64,000 nt of DNA from CAYJFG01 sp964369405. GTDB lineage: Bacteria; Bacillota; Clostridia; Oscillospirales; Acutalibacteraceae. How positions within the stretch are numbered: position 1 is the first letter of the stretch; every line of letters begins with the position of its first letter. Under the pieces are notes generated by a model. It was not told the DNA's origin and ran no database searches. It saw only the letters and a program-made list of their open reading frames with translations. The DNA is taken from NCBI GenBank assembly GCA_964369405.1, contig CAYJGB010000004.1, positions 37,892-101,891 of the forward strand. Reading direction: 5' to 3'. Shown here in pieces: positions 8,130 to 15,928 of the stretch. A program made the position numbers and the translations under genes.

Positions 8130-8130
8130 G

Positions 8131-9435
8131 TTGTTTAAAACAATTCAGAACGCTTGGAAAATTCCTGACCTTAGAAAAAAATTATTATTTACATTGTTAG
8201 TTATAATTGTATTTAGAATTGGTTCGAAAATACCTGTTCCTTTTCTTGATATGGACGCTCTAGCCTCTACAATGTCTAGTGTATCTGACAGTGGCACATT
8301 GCTTTCATATTTAAATACATTATCTGGTGGTGCGTTTGCTAATGCTACATTGTTCGCAATGGGTGTTACTCCGTACATCAATTCATCTATCATCATGCAA
8401 CTACTAACTGTTGCCATTCCTCCGCTAGAAAGACTAGCTAAGGAAGGCGAAGAAGGTAGAAAGAAAATTGCTATGATTACTCGTTATGTAACTGTAGGTC
8501 TTGGACTTGTTCAAGGTTCAGCTTATTACTACTTCTTATACGCTTCTGGTATAGTTGAATATACTCAAGGTTTAGAAGTTGTTTTCTCAGCAGCAGTTAT
8601 TATTCTAGCTTTCACAGCAGGTACTGCTTTGATGATGTGGCTAGGTGAGCAGATTAACCAATTTGGTATAGGTAATGGTATTTCTATACTATTGTTCGCT
8701 GGTATTCTTGCAAGTCTACCACAAACAGCTGTAATTTTAGGCGACTACTGGAACTTAGGTATGACAGGTGGTACTCAATATCTATTCTTCGTTCCTTTAT
8801 TTGTTCTAATCTTCTTAGCTGTTATCTGGGTTATCGTATTTATGAACGACTCAGAAAGAAGAATTCCTATTCAATATGCTAAAAGAGTTGTTGGTCGTAA
8901 AATGTATGGTGGTCAAAGCTCTCACTTACCAATTAAAGTTGGTATGGGTGGTGTTTTACCAATCATCTTTGCTAGTTCAATATTATCTATTCCTAGCACA
9001 ATTCAATTCTTTATGCAAAATCCAAACGATTTCTGGACTGGTTTCTTCAACTTGTTCCAATATAACGGTTGGTTATATTCAATTCTTTACTTCATCTTGA
9101 TTATACTATTTGCTTATTTCTATACTACAATTCAGTATAATCCAGTAGAGATGTCTAACAATCTTCGTCAGAACAATGGTACTATCCCAGGTATTCGCCC
9201 AGGTAAACCAACTACTGACTTTATAGCTAAAATATTATCAAGAATTACTCTAATCGGTGCTTTATTCTTAGCATTAATTGCTTTACTTCCAATCGTATTT
9301 ACTGGTGCTACTGGTATGCAAGGTCTTTCTTTAGGTGGTACTTCTGTAATCATCTTAGTAGGTGTTGCTCTAGACACAGTTAAACAAATGGAATCACAAA
9401 TGATGATGCGTCACTATAAAGGTTTCTTAGATTAA
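8131..9435 (+). CDS. secY: Protein translocase subunit SecY, TTG start
   Basis: SecY (434 aa) forms the pore of the SecYEG translocon in the cytoplasmic membrane, with ten expected transmembrane segments. The TTG at 8131 gives MFKTIQNAWKIPDLRKKLLF, the conserved N-terminus, one base after the rplO stop. The GAGGTGG Shine-Dalgarno is inside the end of rplO. An upstream in-frame ATG at 8101 is inside rplO and gives unconserved sequence, so it is rejected. The loop with NDSERRIPIQYAKR and the NNLRQNNGTIPGIRPGKPT segment are diagnostic. Confidence 0.97.
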   Translation: MFKTIQNAWKIPDLRKKLLFTLLVIIVFRIGSKIPVPFLDMDALASTMSSVSDSGTLLSYLNTLSGGAFANATLFAMGVTPYINSSIIMQLLTVAIPPLERLAKEGEEGRKKIAMITRYVTVGLGLVQGSAYYYFLYASGIVEYTQGLEVVFSAAVIILAFTAGTALMMWLGEQINQFGIGNGISILLFAGILASLPQTAVILGDYWNLGMTGGTQYLFFVPLFVLIFLAVIWVIVFMNDSERRIPIQYAKRVVGRKMYGGQSSHLPIKVGMGGVLPIIFASSILSIPSTIQFFMQNPNDFWTGFFNLFQYNGWLYSILYFILIILFAYFYTTIQYNPVEMSNNLRQNNGTIPGIRPGKPTTDFIAKILSRITLIGALFLALIALLPIVFTGATGMQGLSLGGTSVIILVGVALDTVKQMESQMMMRHYKGFLD

Positions 9436-9452
9436 TAGGAGGTTAGAAGATT

Positions 9453-10085
9453 ATGAATATTATTATGCTAGGTGCTCCGGGTGCTGGTAAAGGTACTCAA
9501 GCAGAAAATCTATGCGAGAAATTATCTATTCCCACTATTTCAACGGGTAATATTATCCGTGAAGCGTTGAAAAGCGGTACAGAAATGGGTCTTAAAGCTA
9601 AATCTTATATGGACGAAGGCAAGCTAGTACCAGATGATGTTGTAATAGGCATTATCAAAGAAAGACTTGCAAACGACGACTGTAAAAACGGTTTTATATT
9701 AGATGGCTTCCCAAGAACTATTCCTCAAGCCGAGGCTCTGGACAAAATGGGTGTTGTTATTGATAAAGTTATTGATATTGAAGTAGCTGACAGTGACATA
9801 GTTCGTAGAATGTCTGGACGCCGTGTTTGTGGCAATTGTGGTGCAAGCTACCATTTAGAGTACAAAGCACCAAAACAAGCTGATGTTTGTGATAAATGCT
9901 CAAACGCCCTTGTTCAACGTAAGGACGACCACCCAGACACAGTTATGGCAAGACTAGAAGTTTATCACAACGAAACAGAGCCTTTAAAAGACTACTATTC
10001 AAAACAAGGTAAACTTTCAATAGTAATGGGACAAGAAGCAGTAGCTGATACTACAAAACTTGTTTTAGCAGAAGTTGAGGCATAA
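9453..10085 (+). CDS. adk: Adenylate kinase, zinc-lid type
   Basis: Adenylate kinase (210 aa) converts ATP plus AMP to two ADP in the cytoplasm. The P-loop GAPGAGKGTQ is at residues 7-16 and the FILDGFPRTIPQAEAL AMP-binding block is near residue 80. The LID carries C126/C129 and C146/C149, a structural zinc site typical of Gram-positive long-form enzymes. The secY-adk-map order is standard in Firmicutes. Confidence 0.97.
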   Translation: MNIIMLGAPGAGKGTQAENLCEKLSIPTISTGNIIREALKSGTEMGLKAKSYMDEGKLVPDDVVIGIIKERLANDDCKNGFILDGFPRTIPQAEALDKMGVVIDKVIDIEVADSDIVRRMSGRRVCGNCGASYHLEYKAPKQADVCDKCSNALVQRKDDHPDTVMARLEVYHNETEPLKDYYSKQGKLSIVMGQEAVADTTKLVLAEVEA

Positions 10086-10088
10086 TTG

Positions 10089-10841
10089 ATGATTAAACTG
10101 AAAACTGCACGAGAAATTTTAGCAATGAAAGATGCTTGCAAAATTTCTGCAAATGCATTAAAGCTTGCAGGTTCATTAGTAAAACCAGGTGTTAGTACAC
10201 TTGAAATAGATACTAAAGTACGCAAATATATCGAGGGACAAGGGGCTAAACCTTCGTTCCTCGGGTATGGCGGATTTCCTAACAGCACTTGTATTTCAGT
10301 AAATGATGTGGTTATCCATGGTATACCTTCAAAAAAATGTGTTCTTAAAAGTGGCGACATAGTAAGTATTGATATAGGTGCTTTTTATGCAGGTTTTCAC
10401 GGAGATAATGCTTATACATTTAAGTGTGGGCAAGTGTCTGATGAAGCTCAAAACTTATTAAACGCAACTTATGAGAGTCTGTTTGAGGGAATAAAACAGG
10501 CAAAAGCAGGAAACAGAATTGGCGACATTGGTAGTGCAATTCAAAGGTATGTCGAAGCTCGCTCTTACTCGGTGGTACGAGATTTTGTCGGCCATGGAGT
10601 AGGTGCGAAGTTACACGAAGACCCAAGCGTACCAAACTACGGCACACAAGGTAAAGGTGTGCGACTAGTAGAAGGTATGACACTTGCTATTGAACCTATG
10701 ATTAATGCAGGAACTTACGAGGTTAGAGTATTAGACGATGACTGGACAACTGTAACAAGTGATGGTAAATTATCTGCTCATTTTGAGCATACAATTGCAA
10801 TAACATCAGACGGGCCAGTAGTTCTAACAATACCTGACTAA
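10089..10841 (+). CDS. map: Methionine aminopeptidase type I
   Basis: Type Ia methionine aminopeptidase (250 aa) removes N-terminal Met from nascent proteins. The metal ligands are visible: two aspartates in DIGAFYAGFHGDNAYTF, a histidine in the VGHGVG region, and glutamates in AIEPM and FEHTIAI. The ATG at 10089 is preferred; a TTG three bases upstream directly abuts the adk stop and cannot be excluded. No good Shine-Dalgarno is seen, which suggests coupling to adk. Confidence 0.95.
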   Translation: MIKLKTAREILAMKDACKISANALKLAGSLVKPGVSTLEIDTKVRKYIEGQGAKPSFLGYGGFPNSTCISVNDVVIHGIPSKKCVLKSGDIVSIDIGAFYAGFHGDNAYTFKCGQVSDEAQNLLNATYESLFEGIKQAKAGNRIGDIGSAIQRYVEARSYSVVRDFVGHGVGAKLHEDPSVPNYGTQGKGVRLVEGMTLAIEPMINAGTYEVRVLDDDWTTVTSDGKLSAHFEHTIAITSDGPVVLTIPD

Positions 10842-10853
10842 AGAGGTGAGTGT

Positions 10854-11108
10854 ATGAATATAGTTATGGGACTTGTAGTAAGGTCGAAAGCAGGCAGAGA
10901 TAAAGATATATTTTGTGTTGTAATAAAGGTTGACGGTGATTATGTATATTTATCTGACGGTAAATACAGAAAACTAGAAAACCCTAAGAAAAAAAACATT
11001 AAACATATATCGCTAACTGCTAAAACTATACCTGCAAGCTCACTTAAGACAAACAAACAAATTAGAAAAGCACTACACTCATACAACTATGAAAAAGTGC
11101 AGTCTTAA
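10854..11108 (+). CDS. KOW-domain RNA-binding protein (L14e/L27e-like)
   Basis: Small basic protein (84 aa) with an N-terminal KOW-like segment: MGLVVRSKAGRDKDIFCVV resembles the start of archaeal/eukaryotic L14e and L6e. Genes like this sit between map and infA in many Clostridia. The exact role is unknown; ribosome or RNA binding is inferred from the fold and context. GAGGTG precedes the ATG, and the next gene follows within 20 nt. Confidence 0.8.
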   Translation: MNIVMGLVVRSKAGRDKDIFCVVIKVDGDYVYLSDGKYRKLENPKKKNIKHISLTAKTIPASSLKTNKQIRKALHSYNYEKVQS

Positions 11109-11126
11109 TATGAGGAGGTAATTATT

Positions 11127-11345
11127 ATGTCCAAACAGGATGTTATAGAAATTGAAGGTACAGTAAAAGAAGCCCTGCCAAATGCACAATTTATGGTAGA
11201 GTTACAAAATGGTCATGTGATTTTAGCACATATAAGTGGTAAATTAAGAATGAACTTCATTCGTATTTTACCTGGTGATAAGGTAACTGTAGAGATGTCA
11301 CCTTATGACTTAACTAGAGGCAGAATTACATGGAGAAGCAAATAA
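11127..11345 (+). CDS. infA: Translation initiation factor IF-1
   Basis: IF-1 (72 aa) is an S1-type OB-fold protein that occupies the 30S A-site during initiation. Hallmarks are IEIEGTVKEALPNAQFMVEL, the HISGKLRMNFIRILPGDKV block and the closing LTRGRITWRSK. A TGAGGAGG site precedes the ATG. It lies in the standard infA-rpmJ-rpsM position. Confidence 0.97.
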   Translation: MSKQDVIEIEGTVKEALPNAQFMVELQNGHVILAHISGKLRMNFIRILPGDKVTVEMSPYDLTRGRITWRSK

Positions 11346-11388
11346 TAAACAAATATAGAGGTTCATAGAGGAAAGGAATGATTATACA

Positions 11389-11502
11389 ATGAAAGTCAGA
11401 CCTTCAGTTAAAAAGATTTGCGAAAAATGCAAAGTAATAAGACGTAAGGGTAAGATTATGGTAATCTGTGAAAATCCTAAGCACAAACAACGTCAAGGAT
11501 AA
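11389..11502 (+). CDS. rpmJ: 50S ribosomal protein L36 (bL36), zinc form
   Basis: Very short gene (37 aa) read between infA and rpsM. The product begins MKVRPSVKKICEKCKVIRRK and has the zinc ligands C11, C14, C27 and H32, the complete C+ form of L36. A GAAAGGAA ribosome-binding site lies upstream. A promoter for the following genes begins only two bases after its stop codon. Confidence 0.96.
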   Translation: MKVRPSVKKICEKCKVIRRKGKIMVICENPKHKQRQG

Positions 11503-11503
11503 T

Positions 11504-11536
11504 TTGACAAAAAAATACAAACAAATTTGATATAAT
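11504..11536 (+). promoter_or_regulatory. Internal promoter ahead of rpsM
   Basis: TTGACA (11504-11509) and TATAAT (11531-11536) are both perfect consensus. The 21-nt spacer is too long for a standard promoter, but TG at 11528-11529 makes an extended -10 (TGATATAAT). The predicted start at about 11543 falls on the rpsM Shine-Dalgarno (GGAGGTG, 11543-11549), so the leader would be only about 15 nt. It would allow separate expression of the alpha-operon genes. Confidence 0.55.
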
Positions 11537-11557
11537 ATAAACGGAGGTGCAACAGAT

Positions 11558-11926
11558 ATGGCTCGTATAGCAGGCGTTGACTTACCAAGAGATAAGAAAG
11601 TTGATATCGGCTTAACATACATTTACGGTATTGGTCGTAAAACTGCAAGCGACATCATTGCTGCAACAGGTATAAATCCTGACACTCGTGTTAGAGATTT
11701 AACAGAGGACGATGTTTCAAAATTAAGAGAATATATAGACCAACATTGTCGCGTTGAAGGTGACTTAAGACGTGACATAGCTTTTGATATTAAAAGACTT
11801 ATAGAAATTGGATGCTATCGTGGTGTACGTCATAGAAAAGGTTTACCTGTAAGAGGTCAACGTTCTAAGACAAATGCTCGTACTCGTAAGGGTCCTAGAA
11901 AAACTATGGCAAACAAAAAGAAATAA
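11558..11926 (+). CDS. rpsM: 30S ribosomal protein S13 (uS13)
   Basis: uS13 (122 aa) sits at the top of the 30S head and bridges to the 50S subunit. It begins MARIAGVDLPRDKKVDIGLT and has the YIYGIGRKTA helix-hairpin-helix motif and the basic tail (RGQRSKTNARTRKGPRKT). A GGAGGTG site lies 8 nt before the ATG. It is the first gene of the classical alpha operon, here probably served both by readthrough and by the promoter at 11504. Confidence 0.97.
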   Translation: MARIAGVDLPRDKKVDIGLTYIYGIGRKTASDIIAATGINPDTRVRDLTEDDVSKLREYIDQHCRVEGDLRRDIAFDIKRLIEIGCYRGVRHRKGLPVRGQRSKTNARTRKGPRKTMANKKK

Positions 11927-11944
11927 GTAAGGAGGGTTTAACCT

Positions 11945-12346
11945 ATGGCAGCACCTAAGGGTAAAAAAACTGCTGTTCGCAGACGTCGTGAACGTAAAAA
12001 TATAGAACGTGGAGCAGCACATATACAATCAACATTTAACAATACAATTGTTACTATAACAGATACACAAGGAAATGCCGTTTCTTGGGCAAGCGCTGGA
12101 GAGTTAGGTTTTAGAGGTTCTAGAAAATCTACTCCATTTGCTGCACAATCTGCAGCAGAAACTGCAGCAAAAGCCGCTATGGAACATGGTATGAAATCAG
12201 TTGAAGTTTACGTTAAAGGACCTGGTTCTGGACGTGAAGCTGCAATTAGAGCATTACAAAGTGCTGGACTAGAAGTTAACATGATTAAAGATGTTACTCC
12301 AATTCCTCACAATGGATGTCGTCCTCCAAAAAGAAGACGTGTATAG
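11945..12346 (+). CDS. rpsK: 30S ribosomal protein S11 (uS11)
   Basis: uS11 (133 aa) lies on the 30S platform near the E-site mRNA. The core AHIQSTFNNTIVTITDTQGN, the GFRGSRKSTPFAAQ block and the C-terminal DVTPIPHNGCRPPKRRRV are all conserved. The basic N-terminus is unremarkable. AAGGAGGG precedes the ATG. Confidence 0.97.
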   Translation: MAAPKGKKTAVRRRRERKNIERGAAHIQSTFNNTIVTITDTQGNAVSWASAGELGFRGSRKSTPFAAQSAAETAAKAAMEHGMKSVEVYVKGPGSGREAAIRALQSAGLEVNMIKDVTPIPHNGCRPPKRRRV

Positions 12347-12377
12347 TAATTAGAATAATAGGAGGTGTTTTTACACT

Positions 12378-13007
12378 ATGGCAAGATATACAGGAGCTGT
12401 TTGTAGACAATGCCGCAGAGAAGGTCAAAAACTTTTCTTAAAAGGCGAGCGTTGCTACACAGATAAATGTGCAATATCACGCAGAGCTTATGCACCTGGT
12501 CAACATGGTCAAGGTAGAAAAAAAGCTTCTGAGTATGGTATTCAATTAAGAGCTAAACAAATGACTAGACGTTATTATGGCGTTTTAGAAAGTCAATTTA
12601 GAAAATATTACGAAATGGCTGAGCGTAAAACTGAGGGTAAAACAGGTGAAAACCTACTAGCTATCTTAGAATCACGTTTAGACAATGTAGTATATAGAAT
12701 GGGCTTTGCTGCGTCTCACGCACAAGCTAGACAATTTGTAAACCACGGTCATTTTGCTGTTAACGGTAAAAAAGTAGATATCGCATCTTACTTAACAAAA
12801 ACTGGAGATGTTATCTCTATAACAGAAAAAAGCCGTTCTAGCGAAAGTATTAAATCAGTTGTAGAAGCAAATGCTACAAAACCATCACCAAAATGGTTAG
12901 AAGTTAACAGAGATGCATTTGAAGCTAAAATTGTTGCAGTTCCACTAAGAGAAGATGTTAACCTAGATGTTGACGAAACTCTAATAGTTGAGTTGTACTC
13001 CAAATAA
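12378..13007 (+). CDS. rpsD: 30S ribosomal protein S4 (uS4), zinc form
   Basis: uS4 (209 aa) nucleates 30S assembly and takes part in accuracy. The N-terminus carries C9, C12, C26 and C31, the zinc-binding form. An S4 RNA-binding fold follows around residues 99-160 (LESRLDNVVYRMGFA, then FVNHGHFAVNGKKV). A TAGGAGGTG site precedes the ATG. In many bacteria S4 controls this operon; 71 nt with two hairpins separate it from rpoA. Confidence 0.97.
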   Translation: MARYTGAVCRQCRREGQKLFLKGERCYTDKCAISRRAYAPGQHGQGRKKASEYGIQLRAKQMTRRYYGVLESQFRKYYEMAERKTEGKTGENLLAILESRLDNVVYRMGFAASHAQARQFVNHGHFAVNGKKVDIASYLTKTGDVISITEKSRSSESIKSVVEANATKPSPKWLEVNRDAFEAKIVAVPLREDVNLDVDETLIVELYSK

Positions 13008-13013
13008 TCCGTT

Positions 13014-13054
13014 TAAATGTAAGACATTTACACGAAAACACACAGTAAGACTGT
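13014..13054 (+). promoter_or_regulatory. Twin AAG-loop hairpins in the rpoA leader
   Basis: TAAATGT (13014-13020) pairs with ACATTTA (13024-13030), and ACAGT (13042-13046) pairs with ACTGT (13050-13054). Both enclose the identical triloop AAG. They lie between rpsD and the rpoA Shine-Dalgarno. No U-tract follows, so they are not terminators. A protein-binding or RNA-processing role is possible but unproven. Confidence 0.35.
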
Positions 13055-13078
13055 TCACTATTCGGAGGAGGAACGCTA

Positions 13079-14032
13079 ATGATAGAGATAGAAAAACCAA
13101 AAATAGAAACCGAAGAATTAGCAAGCGATGGGACTTATGGCAGATTTGTTGTAGAGCCACTTGAACGTGGTTTTGGTAACACTTTAGGCAACAGCTTAAG
13201 AAGAGTTTTGTTATCATCTTTAGAAGGTGTAGCAGTAACTTCATTAAACATTGCAGGGGTTGTTCATGAGTTTTCAACTATTGCTGGAGTTAAAGAAGAC
13301 GTTACAGAAATCGTTCTTAATATGAAAGGTTTACGAGCAAAACTTCATTGTAGTGGTCCTAAAACAGTAGAAATTAATGTAGAAGGACCGTGCAAAGTTA
13401 CAGCTGATTCTATTAAGTGTGATAGTGAGGTAGAGATATTAAATCCAGATATGCACATTGCTACTTTGGGTGAAGGTGCTAAACTTTCTATGGTAATTAC
13501 ACTTGATAAAGGTAGAGGTTATGTTCCATCTGAGCGTAACAAACAATTAGCGGCTACAAGCACATTAGGTGAATTACCAATTGACTCAATATATACACCA
13601 GTATTAAAAGTAAATTACACAGTTGACAATACTAGAGTAGGTCAAATTACAGACTTTGATAAATTGACTCTTGATGTTTGGACTAACGGAGTAATTAATG
13701 CACAAGAGGCAGTTTCTTTAGCTGCTAAAGTTTTAACTGAGCATTTAAATCTATTTGTAGATTTATCTGACCAAAGTTTACAAACTGAAATAATGGTAGA
13801 AAAAGACGACAAAGGCAAAGAAAAAGTTTTAGAGATGACTATTGAAGAGCTTGACTTGTCAGTACGTTCATTCAACTGTTTAAAACGTGCAGGAATTAAT
13901 ACTGTTGAAGATTTAATTAATAAATCAGAAGATGATATGATAAAAGTAAGAAACTTAGGTAGAAAATCTTTAGAAGAAGTTATCTACAAGCTAAATAGCT
14001 TAGGTTTCACATTACAAGCAGAAGAGGAATAA
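13079..14032 (+). CDS. rpoA: RNA polymerase subunit alpha
   Basis: RNA polymerase alpha (317 aa). The N-terminal assembly domain shows EPLERGFGNTLGNSLRRVLL around residues 25-44. The C-terminal domain, which contacts UP elements and activators, is complete (LDLSVRSFNCLKRAGINTVE, then KVRNLGRKSLEEV). The ATG at 13079 follows CGGAGGAGG. The gene is in the canonical rpsD-rpoA-rplQ order. Confidence 0.97.
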   Translation: MIEIEKPKIETEELASDGTYGRFVVEPLERGFGNTLGNSLRRVLLSSLEGVAVTSLNIAGVVHEFSTIAGVKEDVTEIVLNMKGLRAKLHCSGPKTVEINVEGPCKVTADSIKCDSEVEILNPDMHIATLGEGAKLSMVITLDKGRGYVPSERNKQLAATSTLGELPIDSIYTPVLKVNYTVDNTRVGQITDFDKLTLDVWTNGVINAQEAVSLAAKVLTEHLNLFVDLSDQSLQTEIMVEKDDKGKEKVLEMTIEELDLSVRSFNCLKRAGINTVEDLINKSEDDMIKVRNLGRKSLEEVIYKLNSLGFTLQAEEE

Positions 14033-14073
14033 AATTCTTTTGCAAAATAGACTAGGTAAAGGAGTGAATTTCG

Positions 14074-14415
14074 ATGCCAGGTACAAGAAAATTAGGAAGA
14101 GCATCTGCTCACAGAATGGCTATGCTTAGAGCATTAGTTACATTCCTATTAGAAAATGGAAAAATCGAAACTACTGTTACACGTGCTAAAGAAGTAAGTG
14201 CTTTAGCAGAAAAAATGATAACAATAGCAAAAGTAGACAGTTTACACAACAAACGTTTAGTAATGTCTTTTGTAACAAAAGAAGATGTTACACACAAATT
14301 GTTTACAGAGATTGCACCAAAATATGTTGATAGAAAAGGCGGATATACACGCATAACTAAATTAGGACCTAGAAGAGGCGACGCTGCAGAAATGGCTTTA
14401 CTAGAACTAATATAA
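14074..14415 (+). CDS. rplQ: 50S ribosomal protein L17 (bL17)
   Basis: bL17 (113 aa) is a 50S protein near the tunnel exit. The N-terminus RKLGRASAHRMAMLRALVT and the C-terminal RITKLGPRRGDAAEMALLEL are diagnostic. It is the last gene of the superoperon and is followed 22 nt later by a strong intrinsic terminator. AAAGGAG precedes the ATG. Confidence 0.97.
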   Translation: MPGTRKLGRASAHRMAMLRALVTFLLENGKIETTVTRAKEVSALAEKMITIAKVDSLHNKRLVMSFVTKEDVTHKLFTEIAPKYVDRKGGYTRITKLGPRRGDAAEMALLELI

Positions 14416-14437
14416 TCAATAATATTTAAACATGATT

Positions 14438-14472
14438 AACAGCAAGGTTTATTAATAAACCTTGCTGTTTTT
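14438..14472 (+). terminator. Terminator of the ribosomal superoperon
   Basis: A perfect 14-bp stem (AACAGCAAGGTTTA with TAAACCTTGCTGTT) and TTAA loop end in a run of five T. It is the first convincing intrinsic terminator after 14 kb of same-strand genes. Confidence 0.9.
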
Positions 14473-15047
14473 AATTGCACATATATTTAATGTATGGTAG
14501 TAGTAATATATTGTGTGTAGTTTGGTGGGAAGTGGACTACTAATTTTAAGGGTAGATGCAATTTATTATTCTCAAAGTATTGGATTAAATTCAGTATAAA
14601 ATAAATTTAAATTAACTTTAAATAACTTTGTTTAATGTAAATAAAAAAGCAAGTATATTTAGTATAATAAACAGCTGTGTAATTTAACATAAAAAAAATA
14701 TGAATTTTATTATTTTTAGTACAATAATATAAAAATATGCAAAAATAATAAAAAGTAATATAATTGCATAAAATAATAACAAATCTATGGTTAAAATGTC
14801 AATTTATTAGTATTTCTATCTGTTGTATAATTATACTAAGGTTTTATATATTGCTATAGCTATTTTTATTACAACTAGTTAACTTTGATACTTAACATAT
14901 TATCAAATTATAATTATTTAGTTGTTGAGCTTTCAATTCAATGAAATTATCTAAAAAATTACTATTAGCCATATTTTAAAAATTATCCAATAAAATTCAT
15001 TTATTTTTATGTGTACGTGGGTCCTTAGTTAAAGGGGATGATATGGT
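14473..15047. other. Long AT-rich gap without recognised genes
   Basis: About 575 nt between the rplQ terminator and the ada-like gene. I find no protein-coding frame with a credible ribosome-binding site and no RNA gene that I recognise. The only usable signal is AAAGGGG at its end, which serves the next gene. The middle is nearly all A and T, with several TATAAT-like strings that cannot be ranked by eye. Confidence 0.5.
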
Positions 15048-15722
15048 TTGTTAAAGAGTCAAGAAATGATTAATGCTATTTATGATAACGACAAAAATTA
15101 TGACGGAATATTTTATTATGGAATTTCTGTAACTAAAATATATTGCAATCCCTCTTGTGATGCAAAAATACCAAGAGAGAAAAATATAGTTCTATTCCGT
15201 TCTAAAAGAGAAGCCGAGGAAAAGGGATACAGGCCGTGTGCTAAGTGCAGGCCAGATATCGAATGGAGTCAGGGAATATATGAAACTCCATTAGGATATG
15301 TGAAAATATCTGAAAAAGAAGATTATATCACAGGAATTTCGTTTTGTAATCACAGTGATATTGAATATATTAACCCTAGCAAACTTACAAATGATGCAGC
15401 TACACAGTTTATTGAATACGTTGAAGGGCATAGAAAAGATTTTGATATTCCTATCAAATTAGATGGTACCGAATTTCAAAAACATGTATGGGATGAAATC
15501 AAAAATATACCATATGGCGAAATAACAACTTATGTTGATATTGCTAATAAAGTTGGTAGCCCTAGAGCAAGTAGAGCTATTGGAAAAGCTAATAATAAAA
15601 ATCCTATATTAGTAGTAATACCTTGTCATAGAGTAGTAGGTGCGAACTTCTCGCTTACTGGTTATGCAGCAGGGGTAGACATTAAGCAAAAACTATTGGA
15701 AATTGAGCAAAGGTTCAAATAG
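15048..15722 (+). CDS. Ada metal-binding domain fused to O6-methylguanine-DNA methyltransferase
   Basis: A 224-aa DNA alkylation repair protein. The N-terminal Ada zinc domain has C33, C37, C64 and C67, with the same spacing as C38/C42/C69/C72 of E. coli Ada, plus YRPCAKCRPD. The MGMT domain follows at once (from about residue 76), with the IPCHRV active site at C193. The AraC-type DNA-binding module that separates these domains in E. coli Ada is absent. The TTG at 15048 follows AAAGGGG; starting at the ATG seven codons in would also be possible. It probably repairs methylphosphotriesters and O6-methylguanine; a regulatory role is doubtful without the helix-turn-helix. Confidence 0.88.
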   Translation: MLKSQEMINAIYDNDKNYDGIFYYGISVTKIYCNPSCDAKIPREKNIVLFRSKREAEEKGYRPCAKCRPDIEWSQGIYETPLGYVKISEKEDYITGISFCNHSDIEYINPSKLTNDAATQFIEYVEGHRKDFDIPIKLDGTEFQKHVWDEIKNIPYGEITTYVDIANKVGSPRASRAIGKANNKNPILVVIPCHRVVGANFSLTGYAAGVDIKQKLLEIEQRFK

Positions 15723-15771
15723 TGTTAACTTTGAAATAATGGTATATAAGAGAAAAGTAAATGAATTTTAT

Positions 15772-15801
15772 AAGCTATCAGTATTTTACTGGTAGCTTTT
15801 T
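15772..15801 (+). terminator. Terminator of the ada-like gene
   Basis: AAGCTATCAGTA pairs with TACTGGTAGCTT (one G-U pair) around a TTT loop and runs into a short T tract. It lies 50 nt past the stop codon. Confidence 0.75.
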
Positions 15802-15871
15802 AATTTAAAATTTAAAATTGTAAATTTTTTATTAAACTTCGCTTTAGATTCTTTATTTTGCAAAATTATTG

Positions 15872-15880
15872 TGGTATAAT
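15872..15880 (+). promoter_or_regulatory. Extended -10 promoter of the ROK kinase
   Basis: TGGTATAAT is a perfect extended -10 (TATAAT at 15875-15880). The -35 region at the right distance (TTTATT) is weak, which is common for extended -10 promoters. The predicted leader is about 40 nt and ends in TTTGGAGG. Confidence 0.6.
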
Positions 15881-15928
15881 TACGTTGTAAATTTATAAAA
15901 TAAATATATTATATTTGGAGGTTATTTT

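Noticed and set aside
8101..8130. ATG start for secY at 8101
   Set aside because: It lies in rplO, and the residues before 8131 do not belong to SecY; TTG 8131 fits the conserved N-terminus.
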